From Symbiodinium microadriaticum (taxonomy: Eukaryota > Sar > Dinophyceae > Suessiales > Symbiodiniaceae): a DNA stretch of 64,000 nt. The stretch covers positions 23,043 to 87,042 of the forward strand of contig LSRX01000261.1 of NCBI GenBank assembly GCA_001939145.1. The letters are read 5' to 3'. Shown here piece after piece: positions 1 to 13,257 of the stretch; position 1 is the first letter of the stretch; every line of letters starts with the position of its first letter. The notes below the pieces were generated by a model. It was not told the origin of the DNA and did not search any database. It was given only the letters and a program-made list of their open reading frames with translations. The position numbers were made by a program, and so were the translations under genes.

Positions 1-980
1 CAAAAGCCAAAACAAAAACATGTGCCAAAGAAACGCCTACAAGTAGCCGACATGTCCCCGCCTGCCATCCCTCTCCACCCCAAGGCACCTAAATAAGCAG
101 CCAGAATCAACCCAATGTGCCCTCGATGGATCTGTAATCTCCAGGACCCGAACAGTGTCAGTGGGTTTTTTCATGTGCGATCGGGACAAGTGAGCTCCAA
201 AAACAGACGTGGCAAAGCATACAGAAGTTACATCCAAACTTATTACTACGTTTGGTCCAGGGTCCACCTTATGGTTTCACTCACCTTACACGATAAGTCA
301 TGGTCTACTTGCGGCTATATGGTGTGGGGCTGTTTGTGGTCTTTGCGGGCATACTGTTTAGGTTGATGCCCTTGGGCTTCCACTCTGTGGTTCCGCCATC
401 ACACTCGGAAATGCCAGGCAGAGATTCAGTACAAAGTTGGTTTCAGGGCTTTCTTCAACATGGCCTATGCTTCTACCACGGTTTTCTTTTTTGTGGACGG
501 TCCATTGCTTACTCGGGGTGGAAGCCCACGAAGTGCCTGCCCGAAAAGTTCGCGGGTTTAGGGGCGATTTGCAGTCTCGACGATTCGTTGCAAGGATTCT
601 TCTTCCTTGAACATAATTTGCGGGCGTCGATATGTTCTGCTAGTCCTGCAGTTCCCCAAAGGATTTGAGGCAGTGAGCTCACGGCCTTCGCAGAGAAGGG
701 AGCTCGACCGCCGTCTTTCTGCTTAGCTCTCTCCGCACACCTTCTGCCCCACTTCTGCAGTTAGTCACCGAATAGCTCTCGCAACTCGGACTCCCCGTCT
801 AGCTTAGGTTTTGGTGATCAGAGGTTGGGATTGCAGGGATTAGCAGGACAGTACCACTGCCGGAGCTACCGCGACCTCAGAGCGGGAACGTAGGACCGCC
901 GTCCAGTCCCCCCTCTGCAGCCACCTACAGTACCTTGTTCCAATCTCAGCATAAGGGCTTACGGAGAAAGAAACGATGAC
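1..980. other. No gene recognised
   Basis: Short ORFs occur on both strands, the longest a 122-codon plus-strand ORF at 300-668. None shows a recognisable motif or a convincing splice-site pair, and no repeat stands out. Confidence 0.4.
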
Positions 981-984
981 GACA

Positions 985-1037
985 CTATGTGAGACACACA
1001 CACACACACACACGCACACACTCACTCACGCACATAC
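985..1037. repeat. (CA)n dinucleotide microsatellite
   Basis: A CA tract with a few CG and CT interruptions and a short CACT stretch is seen directly. It is the first of a series of simple repeats reaching to about 1,660. Confidence 0.9.
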
Positions 1038-1089
1038 AAAGGAAATAGTTACACGATCCCAAGACCGGATATGTATACTACATGTATTT

Positions 1090-1660
1090 GTGTAAGCATA
1101 TACCAAAACAACCATCTGCTTACCTCTCTACATATCTACCCATCTACCTTTCTACCTACCTATATACATTCCTACCAACCTACCTTCCTACCTACCGACC
1201 TACCCACCTACCTGCCTCACTGCCTACCTAGCTATCTGTCTGTCGATCTATCGAGAACTATAGATCTATCTATCGATTTATCTATCTTCTTACAAGTATC
1301 CGTCTGTCTATCATCAATCGACCTGTCTATCTATCTATCTATCCATGCACCTATCTATCTATCTGTCTATCTATCTACCTATCTATCTCTCTCTCTCTCT
1401 CTACCAGGTGGGGAGAGCTGGGGTAGGTCCGTCCCCAACCCTCATCTATCTCTCTCTCGCTCTCTCTCCCTCTCCCTCTCTCTTGCCCCTTACCAATGTA
1501 TCGTCCATACATACATACATACATACATACATACATACATACAAGCATGCATACAAAACTGCCTACCTACCTACCTACCTGCCTACCTGCCTACCTACCT
1601 ACCCTCCTACGTACATACATACATACATACATACATACACACAGCTCCCAACACCATCCA
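1090..1660. repeat. Compound tetranucleotide microsatellite (CTAC/CTAT/CATA)
   Basis: About 570 bp made of CTAC, CTAT, CTGC and CATA runs with a short (CT)n core near 1,386-1,402 and a CT-rich patch at 1,450-1,485. The Leu/Tyr/Ile/His-Thr-Tyr ORFs that cross it are translations of the repeat and not genes. Similar tracts recur at 13,980, 19,910, 40,350, 44,190, 44,762 and 46,690. Confidence 0.9.
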
Positions 1661-1664
1661 ACTG

Positions 1665-3325
1665 GCAGGCTGCGGCTTATCAAACCAAGCAAAACCGAGC
1701 TGATGACCTAAACCGTCCCCTGCTCACCTCTGCTCCGGTTTTCATCTTCCATTGCTCCGGAGGCACTCTCCTCAGCAGCAAGAACCCTCATGCTGGACTC
1801 AAGTTCGGGACTGTCGGAGTGTCGGCGCTAGATTTATTACAGCTAGGCTTGAAACGGAAACGACTCAACAGCCTGCCTCACCCCAGAAGACAGAGGTCGG
1901 TAAAGCAATCCGAAAGGGCTTGGGCATCAAGGGGGGAAGCCATGTGCATGAACTTCATGGATTGCTATCGGATGACACCCGAGAACCAACAACTTGAAAA
2001 TGCTGCAAGTTGTCAATCCAACGAATCCAAGCAGCTCAGCAATGTCAGTGTTGCAAGTATATATATATATATATATAGTCTCCTCCTGCTTTTGCTTCTT
2101 GTTTTCTAACGCACGAATGAGCTTGCTTTTACGGTTGTGTCGGTGACATGAAATGTTCTCGGAAAATGAGAGGCAAACCTCTCTGTCGAAAAGCGAAGGC
2201 CCGAAGCCGAGTGTCGTGGGCACCAAGGGTGCTCCAGGAGGAGACGTAGTCTCTCCCGCCATGACTCTCAGTGCTATGTTGTTGGCTAAGGTTACTTGCT
2301 GGTTGAGGACTAGTCTGAGACAGGGGCACGAAAGGTCTTGGCTGTCTCTGTTCCTTGCTATGTTGGTTGTATTGGGGGGCTCAAGGCCGTTGCAATGATT
2401 GTTATGGCTGCTATCAGACATCCTGCTCCTTGAATGCCCAGTTGCTAGTAGTCGGGATGTTGTACAGTCTCTGTCTGGTAATAGCTGACCAACATGTGTT
2501 TTTACAAGTCGCGAGCAGACTTGCGTAACTGCTCAAGGTAGTCTGGTTCGCAAGTTCGCCAGGCATACGCACCGGAAGCTCAGAGCCAAAACGCTAAGCT
2601 AATCTCAGTTGGCATCTGCAGATACGAGCCAATCCGAGGATACCTCCCCTGACACAGGAAAGGCTCGTGGCACGAACACCCTCATTCACATATTTCACAT
2701 TCAACCGATACGGATAAACTGGTTGAACAACTTAAGCTGCTGGAACGTCTGGTTTTGCCTCGTGACGTTGACCTTAGTTATGTCATGGGTTAAGTTCAGC
2801 AAGACCTGAAATGTTCAAAGCGAGTGGTCAGGACAGACGTCCTCCTCTTCAGTTCCCAAGTCGTCCTCTGTCTCTGACTCTGACTCCTCTGCATCCTGCG
2901 ACTCGGGAGGGTCGGCACTACATAAAATGTCTATAGGATGTCCAGCGGCTCCTTGCTTCTACTCACCCGGCTACTTGTTGTCTGCAAGCGTTGCGGGCAA
3001 TACCCTATAGTTTGTACATATCTATATTATAAGCTCACCCCGCTGCAAACATCTTGGCTCTGGAGGAATGAGCAACTGCAGCAGCTCGTGCAGGAAATGA
3101 CTACGTAATACATGAAAGCAGCGGAGGCCTCGTAAGGCCACTTCGCACGTATGAGACGCTTGCGAAGTGCGAGCTCCTACAGGATAGGGTGCGAGCTCCG
3201 GCCTAGCCTCCATGCCAGAAATGCTAGAAAGGCCACTGCTGACTCCTACCATGAACTACTCCCACCCCCGCAACAATGTCGGGTTGGGGTGATTCCGGTG
3301 CATCTTGCTGGCTTTTGGCGCAATC
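1665..3325. other. No gene recognised
   Basis: Only short overlapping ORFs on both strands and a short TA tract at 2,059-2,078 are visible. No domain or paired splice-site evidence was found. Confidence 0.35.
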
Positions 3326-3330
3326 ACTCT

Positions 3331-3480
3331 GGTGGTGGTGGTGGTGGTGGTGGTGGTGGTGGTGGTGGTGGTGGTAGTGGTGGTGGTAGTGGTAGTGGTA
3401 GTGGTAGTGGTAGTGGTAGTGGTAGTGGTAGTGGTAGTGGTAGTAGTGGTAGCAGCAGTAGCAGTAGCAGTAGCAGTAGC

Positions 3481-3518
<38 letters not shown>

Positions 3519-3545
3519 CAGCAGCAGCAGGAGTAGTAGTAGCAG
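3331..3545. repeat. Compound trinucleotide microsatellite (GGT/AGT/AGC)n
   Basis: GGT units grade into GGTAGT, then AGT and AGC units, so the tract changes unit by single-base substitution along its length. The poly-Gly/Ser and poly-Val frames through it are repeat translations. It is the first of six trinucleotide islands (also near 41.9, 49.0, 50.0, 51.3 and 61.8 kb). Confidence 0.92.
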
Positions 3546-3559
3546 GTTAGCGCCTGCTC

Positions 3560-6315
3560 CTAGCTTTCATAAACTCTGTAGCCCCAAACTGGAAAGTCTC
3601 CGAGCGCGGGTTGGACGACCTTCCTAGTGTCTCATTTTGGGACCGTTTAACTTCTGTGTCAAGCTCCACAAGAAGAGAAAGTTCTAAGCAGGGGACCAGT
3701 ATTTGTCCCCAGAAGTACAGCGTGATGTCCCAAGCACGAGGCCCCTGCCAAGCCCGATCGCAGCTGCCGTGCACGGCCCCACAAGAAGAGGCCGTACGAA
3801 GCGATCCAGAAGCCGGGGGCAAAGTTCCTGCTGTGGAGTGCGCTTGTCGTGTCGGATTCAGCTGCGATACCACAAGCTCAATTGGGAGTGGATAGGCGAC
3901 AACTTACATATCTCTTCCCGACTTGGATGTCAAACCAGACCAAACGCCCACTGCATGGCCTCAAACATGCATTCATGTGGGCAGTCTTACAACAAGATGC
4001 GCACATGCATCAGTGCGGTCACCACCTCCTAAACCTCACAAGTTCAATCATTTTCAGCTTCATATTTGTGGGATCTTGCGCAGGCTCTAAGATCTCCAAG
4101 AAATCTTAACATGCCGCAAGCATTTGTCCAAAGCATAAGGCTTGGAAGGTCTCTCAAGACATGCGACATCCTCGAACCGGCCGAGAGAGAGTTTGTGAAA
4201 TCTCAGGCAGATAACATATTGTTGTTATAAATTTCTGAAACACTGAGACTTTGCTAAGTGTGCAACGGACAATTGCGAAACCCGTCAGGGAATTATGGAA
4301 CTGCCCGCTGTTGAAATTTGGAGCCGATGACCAAAATGTTTTGATACCTGATGCTTCGTGTGGCAGGCGTGTTGCAGTACCATCGCATGGCTTTCTGGTG
4401 CCACTGTTCTGGCCATAAACTATTTGTTCGAACCCAGTTTGAGTGTGTCAGTCATCCACCGCAGCTCAAAGGTTCTGCTTCGGTACTAGTTTTGTTTTTT
4501 TTCTGCGTGTGCGAACCCCACACGAGATGTCTGGAGATGCCTGCTGGAGACCTCCCGGCTCACTGCCGCCGCCATGGAGATAAGGTCCTGCCGCCCGCAA
4601 ACTCGTTGGCCCACGATTCAACAGAGCATGCACCCGACGTGATGCATGCGCACGGCTAGCCGGATTGACTCTCTCACAAGCGCCCATGCCAAAGGCCCCA
4701 GGCTCTAACATTGCTACCTAGAATCGCAAAGCAACAACCCTGGGCCTTGGCGCAGCCAATGGCACTGCACAGCCGGAGCTGGAGGTAGGCCTGTCGCCAG
4801 AGAACAACTTGCTTCTTCAGCCATATGGGAGATGATCAGCCCCCCGGAATATGATCATTGCAGCAGCAACTTTTGCAACAAGTGCAGAACTCCTGCGGCA
4901 CTCCCCGGTACTTCGGCTCTCGATCTCACGAATACCCAGCCAGTGGCACAGCAGCCCTGTTCCACGAGAGAAGGCCTTTCAAGTGAAAACGTTCCTAAAG
5001 TCGGACAGAACCCTCTACGATTCCTCAGCTCTCATCGAAGTCTCCGAGCCTGCGTCGACTGCCTGGCAGGAAGGTATGGGAGTGGAAGATTTTGTATGTG
5101 GGTCCACTCCAGCAATACGACTTCTAGGTCGTCTTGAACTCAATACGGTACATGCGACAGCAGGCTGTCAGTAAACATGTGCAAGAGCCACTGGTAGCTG
5201 CTCATGGCGAGACATGATCGCATTCGGCAACATCTAGACTCATCTAGACCTATTGTTCTTGTCTCAGAAAGTCTCAAGCATCCGAGTTCTCGAATCTCTG
5301 AGATTGACAAAACCCGTGGCTGAGCGAGAGGCGATGCCTGCGCTTAAACCATCGGATCTCATCTTCTGGCAGCAGCTCGGCCTTGTAGCTGTTTTCTGAA
5401 CTCAAAACTCAACTCCATCTTTCAGCCCTCGCCTTTTAGAACTTCACTGCCTTCAGCGATTGCTTCCAGGAGTCTCGGCACCTGGCCTGGTCCTCGGGTG
5501 CTTCGTTGGCCTCGAGCCCAAGACGACCACGTCGCACCCTGAGAGCTCCCCCCCACCGAGTTTTGAGGCTTCCGGGGCAGAGAAAGTCCTTGGCACACCA
5601 CCAATGGGACATGCTTGGCACAGCATCCGTTACGCGTAAGCAGCCATTTCTGTCATGTGCACAGTCAGGATCTGTCAGGGGTGCGTGCTTCTTGGCAAGT
5701 TCAGTGCAGTCAGCCTTCAAGTTTTTCGGTGCGACTTGGCAGATTTTGATTGATGCCTCCTTAGTGAACCCCAAACTCACCTTCAAGCCGAATTCGCCGC
5801 AAGTCTTTACACCCAGCCCAAAAGGCCTTCACGATCAAGATACCCCGACTTGTAGCACCGTCAGAGACCCAGGTGCATCTATGAAACACATACTTCGAGC
5901 AAGCAGATACCATCACGCGAACAAGCCCCGAACGCGGTAAGCCATTGTGTATAACAGCCATGCTGATGCTAGTCATACCAGTTGAAAAGGTTCTTTCTTC
6001 CTCTCTGTGCACGACACCTGTATGTATGAAAAGCCCTGAGCCCGGACCACCGTAGCCAACAAGCCCTCAAGCCCCCTAGATAAGAACATAATCCCTCGAG
6101 GCCTGAAGCCTAGACCGTCAACGACCCTCAACCCGAAGAGTTGCAACCACAAATGTCTACCAGTCTACCACAACCTAAAGAGTCGCTTGCGCTTGAGTTT
6201 CATACTACATGGAATGAGATTGAGTGCGGTCGATCGGACACTAGTGCGTGTCATTCACATAGACGCAATACTAACTGGCAAGGCCCCAAGCCAAGGCAGT
6301 CCTGTGCTTTCCTGA
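3560..6315. other. No confident gene; weak minus-strand frames only
   Basis: Two minus-strand frames, at 3,620-3,760 and 5,436-5,830, have protein-like composition, and the second reaches a good GTGAGT donor context near 5,800. No family was recognised and no chain of exons could be built, so they are not called as genes. Confidence 0.3.
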
Positions 6316-6318
6316 TTC

Positions 6319-6348
6319 TGCCCCCCCCCCCCCCCCCCCNCCCCCCCT
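6319..6348. repeat. Poly-C homopolymer containing an N
   Basis: A run of about 28 C residues is interrupted by one N, so the true length is uncertain. The proline- and glycine-rich ORFs crossing it should not be trusted. Confidence 0.9.
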
Positions 6349-6723
6349 CTTTTTCCCGTCGGCACCAGGGACCCAACTCTGGACCTGGCTCCCATCGGAG
6401 CTCCTCCGCCTCCTCCGTCAATGTCTCCAGCTCTGGGCGCAAGTTGGGGTTAAAGCTTTGCGGGCTCCGAGGTTTGATGCTTTCGGTCGTTTCGGGATTC
6501 AAGGCGCAGAAGGGATCAGGACGGTCCTGCAGTCTGCGTTCCGGGTCCTGACAGTCACTGTAGAGACCTTGACTGAAGCAAAACTTGTACAGCTTTACGG
6601 CTTTGTGGGCTTAGGACTGACAGGACTCGGACGTCGCAGTCGGCAACCACAAGGCGTTGCAAAAGGAACCTGTTTCTTGCGGCTACATGTTGCTGTTGCT
6701 GTTGTTGTACAGTAGAGAGTTAC

Positions 6724-9226
6724 ATCTGAGCAGCAGCTGGCGCCTTCTGGGGCCTTCTGCATGAGAGCGAGGGCGAGCTTCTCTTTCGTCTCGTCGAAGA
6801 CCTGCGCAAAAAAGGTAAAAAAGAACCAGTGGATTTCCGCTGTATGTGCTCCGTGTGCGCCTTCTGGAAAGGCGCCTGCCAGGCCGGTCCCTCCTTGCTG
6901 CTGGCAGCCTCTGCGAGGCCGACTCGGATCTGGCCGAGTTTTGCGGAGAGTGAAGGCATTTCTGTAAACTGAAGCCTCAAGCCCCGAGGACTGGCCTTCT
7001 TGCCAGTCGCCGTCTGAGAAAGTGCTTCCGCCGATGATGATATCTGAGGCAAGCCATCACGGTGTCAAATCTCACGATTTTGGGGGTACCATTGGGTTAT
7101 GAGCACATACTCCTTCAGAGTACTCCAAATGCTTCTCCAAGGCGACGTGGTTCGGCACATTGAATTCGCAAATTACCGTGTCCGCGAAGCCGAGAACAAA
7201 CTGTCTCAGATTTCTTCACCGGCGTTATTCCTTCATGTTATCTTAGCGCTGCCTTGTGGAGGGGAGAACTAGAGTCGTGGACGATCTGGCCGATTTGGCA
7301 ACTGTGACGTTGAAGTTGCGAAGCAGACGGCAACAAGCGCATCGCGACGAAAGCCTTCACAAAAAAATAAACACTGTCAACGGCTGCATAAACGTCCATG
7401 GCGGCTGCGGTTTTTCAGTCACAGTTTCGGGAGCGATGTGTGCTCGTCGAAGGCTGCTGGTTCCCCAAGCCTGCGCAGCCACGTAGCGCAGCAGATCCTC
7501 GGGTCGAGACGCTGCGGACTCAAGTGGCGCGTTGGCAGATTGATGACCCCACAGCTTCAGTTTCACGCCCCTGAAACAAGTCCCAACGGAAACGTCCCCA
7601 CATGTCTGAGACGGAAGAATGACGCAGCCTGCGCTTTGGGAACCTGTTTCACAAGATTGTGCAGCGCGTGTCCGGACGGTATGCAGTCTTTGAGAATTCT
7701 GCCTCAACAGATCAATTCATGGCAGAGGGAAATTAGCCCCGATTCGCTGCAATACTCTCGAGCACGCAAAGCGGTCCTTGTAAGCAGCTGCCCTGAATGA
7801 CACTGACCATCACACCCTGAGCAGCTGAAGCCAAGTCTCCCTTTTCAGTGCCAGCTTTTCGGCCTGCTCGAGCTCCTGGCTTGTCTTCAGCATGTTTCGG
7901 CGGCTGGTTACTTGTCTCACGGAGCCGAAGCATCACGAAAGATGAAAGCACTCGATCGCCTCTACTGGAGTTGCATGACTCTGCATGTTGCTCTGAAGCG
8001 TGAGATCAAGCCGTCATAAAGTTGCGTCAGCTGCAGACACGATGTGCTCTCTTGTGCCATGTAGTATCCAGTAATCGTGCATACCTGCTGGTAATCAAGA
8101 GCTCGGAGAGGATCACTGCTCAATGCCTCCAAGTCCGAGCCGATAATCCAGGCCCCGATGCTGGGCTTCTTCAAACTCTCCGCTGAGAAGATCAACAGAG
8201 GGCCTGAAGACATAGACTTGAGCCGTGTGCAGACGGACCAGGCTCTCAGCAGTTTGGAGTGGAAGATCTGGATTCTGGGCACTGGCTGCAGTCAGCTTCC
8301 CTAAAGATGACTGGAGTGGAGGGTGTGGCGTGTAGTGTAGCAGAAGTGCATAGTCAAGGGGGTGACCTACACTTCCTGGATTTCCAAACTGTCGCCGTGA
8401 ACTTCAACCATGCATCCTAGATTTGTGTCATTCCATTCTTTCTGAAGCAGAAACTGGCTTTGGAAATGGGGAAGTAGACTCTGATGGCATTCGTAGGTCC
8501 GTCAAATATGCTGTGGAAGCCGTCAGCTGGGCCAACAGCAAAGCAGCTTCTCACCGACGAGCTTCACTCGATCGGCCATCAAAACTCTCTCGGCCAGAGC
8601 CTCCCAAACAAGCCGACCGTGGAAGCCCCGGCAAACTGCGCATGCTTCCGATGCCTCGTTGATGAAAAGCCGGTTGGACAACTGAATCCTCGAAACTGCA
8701 TTCATCACAAACAGCAACATTCACAGTTGAACTGTTGGATATCTATGGTTGTCGATTGCGAAGTGAGTATCCTCTCCAGCATCTAGCGGAATCTAGCGGT
8801 GCTCAGCCTGAAAATTCTGCACATAGTCCGCCTGCGGCATGTAATGTTTGCCGAGCACCCGGCTTGTCGTAAATACTGGGCGTGATGGGCTTCTCAGCTC
8901 CACCAGACCACTTGAATCCGGGAGACTCCTTCACAACTTGATGCGAAAACGAACTGATTGCCGGTGTACTTAGACTATGCAGGAGTCTGATTAAGTCATG
9001 TTCCGGGGATGCTTGCAGGCTTGGGCTCCTGGGCTCTCTCTGGCAGACTCGGGTGCAGGGTGCCGGGGCACATGCTCGCTATAAATTGAGCGGCCTTCAT
9101 GCCTTGCAGTACCGCAATCGTGCTTGCAGGTCCGTTCCTCCCAAATGAAGGCATCTGCCCTCTTGTTGAAGCCCGATTCCCAATCCTGCTCCTGGCGTGC
9201 GATTTGAAGACAGCGGGAAGTGTGGT
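6724..9226 (-). CDS. Unidentified multi-exon gene (partial model)
   Basis: No family was recognised. A series of minus-strand segments has protein-like translation bounded by plausible splice sites: 9226-9113 (contains IARQEQDWESGFNKRADAF, donor GTACTG), 8681-8555 (RLFINEASEACAVC, donor GTGAGA), 8267-8085 (61 codons, contains GPLLIFSAESLKK, donor GTATGC), 7200-7111 (30 codons, FVLGFADTVICEFNV, donor GTATGT), 6961-6861 (EMPSLSAKLGQIRVGL, GC donor) and 6801-6724 (26 codons, VFDETKEKLALALMQK). The last has a strong pyrimidine tract before its AG acceptor. All are on the same strand and in the right order, so they may be one gene, but not all phases were matched and further exons (for example around 7,400-7,580) are likely. 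Start and stop codons were not found. Individual exons are moderately supported; joining them is inference. Confidence 0.45.
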
Positions 9227-9325
9227 CTTCAAGACGTTCAATCACAGATAGAGGTGTTACACCAGCCAACAGTGCGGAGAAACACAAGACGGATGTTGGA
9301 TGAGAAGTCGAACTTGTGACGACCT

Positions 9326-10318
9326 GTGCCTCATGAGATGAAGCTTGCAACTATGCCCGTGTCTCTGAGCCTTGCTGCATGCAACCCGGTCGAGAAAGGC
9401 ATACTGTTCATTGCTAGATCCAAGAGGATTTCCCGAAAAGAAGCCGCAGTGCCCGAAGGGCAGCAAGAAGGCCATAAAGAACAAACCCATTCTTTTGACA
9501 TCAATCCGATCTATCCACATTCCTACCCACCCGCCTCTGCTTTCGAAGCTTCCCGGCCATTGCTTATCATTGTACCTCGACCTATATCTGCTTTTCAGTC
9601 GACATGCGTTTCAGCATGCCCATCAGGAGCAAACCAACAGAAATGTGAAGGATATGAGACACTGAAGAGACGCATTGAGCCGTATCTTGGAACACTGGAA
9701 CGGCAGGAGTTCCCAAGATTCACAAGTCGGCCTTCTCATCGAATTGCTCAGACCGCTCCAAGCACCACATTCGATTCATTCCTAGGAGCTCCAGGACTTG
9801 GTCTTGATATGGAGGACAGGGGGTGCTGGGTTCTGGAGGCCGGCGGGAGTTCGGAGCTCTTGTTCTTTTCTGCTGCATACTGGCGGCTTACTAACCTAGC
9901 CTTATCCAGCCCTTCCTCGGAGCAACTTGCTGCTGCCGCTGCTGCTGTCGTTTGCCGTCGCAGTTGCTGTTGCAATGGCTGTCGTGGTCTTTCTCATCTC
10001 GGCATCGTTGTTGCTGCCGTTGGTGTTCCTTGCTCGCTGGCCATGATCTTGTTGTGCTTTGTGTCATTGTCGAGGTCCGTGGCGTCTCTTGTTCCGTTGC
10101 TGCTAATAATGTTAATAGCGCTGTTGAGTTTCTGGTTATTATTTCAGTTGCTGGTGGTAGGGTTTATGATGTGGTGCTGTACGGTTGCTGAAGTAGGTGC
10201 CGTTGTTGCCGTTGGTAGAGGTCTGGTCGTGGTGCGCAAAAACACGAGTCGTAAACATGCACGGCACTGCGGCATGAGCACAAAGAATTTCGACACCAAG
10301 GAGGCGCATAGTCAATAG
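9326..10318 (+). CDS. Long plus-strand ORF, doubtful
   Basis: This 330-codon frame is among the longest non-microsatellite ORFs in the window. The first half has no recognisable motif. The second half is rich in Val, Leu, Ala and Ser with several hydrophobic stretches (about residues 225-300). Much of that comes from TTG/GTT/GCT-rich DNA, so the membrane-like look may be compositional. Every firm gene nearby is on the opposite strand and split into short exons, which makes an unspliced plus-strand gene unlikely. I lean towards a chance ORF. Confidence 0.15.
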   Translation: MPHEMKLATMPVSLSLAACNPVEKGILFIARSKRISRKEAAVPEGQQEGHKEQTHSFDINPIYPHSYPPASAFEASRPLLIIVPRPISAFQSTCVSACPSGANQQKCEGYETLKRRIEPYLGTLERQEFPRFTSRPSHRIAQTAPSTTFDSFLGAPGLGLDMEDRGCWVLEAGGSSELLFFSAAYWRLTNLALSSPSSEQLAAAAAAVVCRRSCCCNGCRGLSHLGIVVAAVGVPCSLAMILLCFVSLSRSVASLVPLLLIMLIALLSFWLLFQLLVVGFMMWCCTVAEVGAVVAVGRGLVVVRKNTSRKHARHCGMSTKNFDTKEAHSQ

Positions 10319-13111
10319 TGTGGCCTTGACATTAAGCGATATGAAGGCAAAACTGAGCAGGCGGGACGGTGGCAGGAGAGTCATTCATGTGGCATCCCCG
10401 GAGACCGGGGATCCACAGAACCGCTGTGCATCCGCGTGAGGGCAAATACAACGAACTCAACATGAAACTGGCCACCTTATGTGAGTGCTACGCACCACCT
10501 CCGAACAACTCAATACAGTTGGTCATCAACCTGACGCGAGCAATAGTGATTCATGTGCCATGATGCCAAGTCTCTGAAGGCCTCGTGCTTCATTCCCGGC
10601 GGGCCTTGCCTTAGCGGAAGGGTGGCACATCCTATCACCTTTCAGCCTGAACGGCAAGTTTAATTGATCTATCGCATCTGAATCTGAATACTGGGGGGAG
10701 GCCGGCTGAGGATGGGCAACCGAACAAACTTGCCGTATCCACAAATGGAAATATTTCGAGCCGAAAAAAACCATCAGCTGCAGAGCCGCCACGCGAACGA
10801 GATTGGCTGTGGAGCCGGAATATATCAACAAATCAAGACAATTGGCCTGACACTGGCCTGATTTTCGCGAGCTGAAAAGCTTGACCGAATCCCAACCTGA
10901 CATGACCTGGGGACCATGCAGCAATCTGAGCATGATCGTAATTCGAGGGATAAACCGACGGTGCTCGAGATGGGGGCCAGCTTGAGGCCCTGCAGCCCTC
11001 AAAGGCCCGCTGGGTCTCCGGTTCCAGCACGCCAGGCCCCCTGCCCCAGTACGTCTGCGTCCTCCCTGTCCACGTATTGGAAGCCCTGGCGCAGTGCTTG
11101 AATCGAAAGGCAATGCATGTCCGTCAGCGTTTTACATAAAACGCTCTTGCAAGAACACCTCCTGTTCCCCACAGCCTCCCATGGTGCTGAGTCCGGATTT
11201 CGCGGATATTCATCCCGCACCCACCTGGGCAAGGCGTCGGCATGTCCTATTGCAGCATGGTTCAGGCACGAGGAGCATGTTATTGAATTACTCCGAGGAA
11301 GCTCATAACATGCAATTTGCCTGCTTGGACACTGCTGTCATCTAGCTTTAGGGGTCCCGGAATTTAATTTCCTGCCCCAGTCAACTCTGGCACAGGCATG
11401 CTGACCATCCAAGCAGTTAGATTCCCGTGGCATCTGACATGTCTATCTGAGCTAGTCACCAGCTTAAGCACGCCTCGGATATTAGACTCGGGGACATGCA
11501 TCTGGGAGCCAGGCACCGAACCTGACCAGCAAGACTTGCGCGGCTTTGGCCCACGAAACCCCAGGCTTCGCAGCGCCTACAGGAAATCCAGGGGCAAAAT
11601 TCAGAATGTCCAGGGTCCTTGATGCCACATGTGAGTCGGAGCACCGGGCACTCCCGTTCATTTGTGAATAAGCTACCAACTGGGTGTCGTTTGCTTATCA
11701 GGTGATGCAAAAGAAGAGTTGCACACACGATGCAAACAATGAAAGAAAAGCAGCCGAGGCGGAACACAACCTGCTCCAAGACACACTTAGTGCTGACAAA
11801 GCCCCGTAACACGGCTCGCTCTCCGACATGCGCACGCGTCTTCTGTGACATCAACGCCGCCGCGCCCTGCCTCCACCCGAGACTCCAAAGTGTCGCTCTC
11901 CGTGATGACCTCTGCACCAAGACGTTGCATGGAAAAGGGGACATGACAATACAACAACCCACCACTACTAGTAGTAGCACGAGCCGCTAGCAGCACTTCT
12001 GCTGCTGCCATGGTGCTACTGCGACCACCACTACCACCTCCACAACGACTCCGAAAGAAGACGTCTCGGTCAACAGCCAAGTACTCAAAACCCAAATTCG
12101 TGCTGTGGAGACCGTCAAACAAAACAATCGGTCAGAAGCGTGGCTCCGTAGAGAGTCAGAAAACTAACCACACCCCGAGTCGCTCAGCCTATCCTGATTG
12201 CATGGAAGGCTAGTACAAACGCGAGCATTAAAGAACCCGCGGCGCCTTGGCGATGGTCTCCCAGGTCGGCAACGTCCCCGTTCTCTTCGACTGAAAGGAG
12301 CTCTGTCTCTGAGAGTTGCCCGCAGAGACGCTTTTTGGGGGCCCGGGGCCTCGGTTTCGATTGGGAAGCGACAGGTGGCCAGTTTCGCTGACCGCCGTTT
12401 AGGAACTCTGCAGACAGTATGGTTTGTGGATCATGGTACGTGGCAGCACGGGCGCATGCAACGAGCCCGAAAAGCATGCTGGAAGCTCAAGAGCCCAGGC
12501 GAATTGTTAGTGCAGCCTGGAGATCCTTGCAACTCCCGAGACCCTCTGCAAATGAGATTCCGCAAATCTTGACAGATCTGCAATAATCCCAAACTGTTTC
12601 TTCTCCTCTTGCGGTCGACTTGTCTGGGCATCCCGTCTGGCGTCGCACTGGCCAGCACGCCGTAGACCATCCCCCGCTGCCCGAGTAGGCAATGCTGGCG
12701 ATGGGCGGGTATTGAAAATGGAAACTTCTGTCTCGTCTAGTCGCTCGTGGGATGCAGTGTCAAGACTTCATACAGGCCGGAGTCTACACAGAGTTACGGA
12801 CACGCCCTTCGAAGAAGAGGGCAAACACTTCCACAACTGCAATAGATGGCCAGCTAGGCTTGTGAGCTGTATCTCGGCTTCACATCAAGTGCCAAACACC
12901 TGACTTGCTCATGATTTCGCTGCTTTCGAACCTTTAATCTGCGCCCAAAGCCCCGGCTCAGGGCACCAGAAGGTATTTGAGCAGGTCTGGCTGCCGATTT
13001 TCGAGGCGCCCAAGAATCGACAACCTTAGGTTTGTAGAGCGAACCAAAGTGAAGGAAAGGAAGACTATATCTGCACCTGAACACCCTGAACCTCGTTTGC
13101 AGACGACCTAC

Positions 13112-13257
13112 CGGAGGGACCAAGCAACAAACGAAGTGCAGAAACAACGGCCAGGGTATGTCTGCCACGGAACGTCAGCAGAGGGGCAATGAGCTTGTCC
13201 CAAAGGTTACGACATCGTCGGTCCTCAGAGAAGGCCAGGTCGGGTTCCACCGAAAGC
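13112..13257 (-). CDS. Single exon of an unidentified protein
   Basis: The minus-strand segment is bounded by an AG|G acceptor and a GTAGGT donor. It encodes about 48 residues, including SVEPDLAFSEDRRCRNLW and LLTFRGRHTLAVVSALRL. Composition and splice signals support coding use; no family was recognised. It lies 2.1 kb downstream of the 14-3-3 stop codon in the same orientation, so it would belong to the next gene in the block. Confidence 0.45.

Noticed and set aside
1345..2109. 254-codon Tyr/Ile/Leu-rich plus-strand ORF
   Set aside because: The first two thirds are CTAT/CATA microsatellite translation and the rest has no recognisable sequence.
6261..6551. Proline-rich protein at the poly-C tract
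   Set aside because: The frame depends on a homopolymer of unknown length containing an N.
11456..12122. Minus-strand ORFs of 174 and 111 codons
   Set aside because: Pieces such as SRTLDILNFAPGF and DGLHSTNLGFEYLAVDRD look coding, but frames compete and no exon borders could be fixed.
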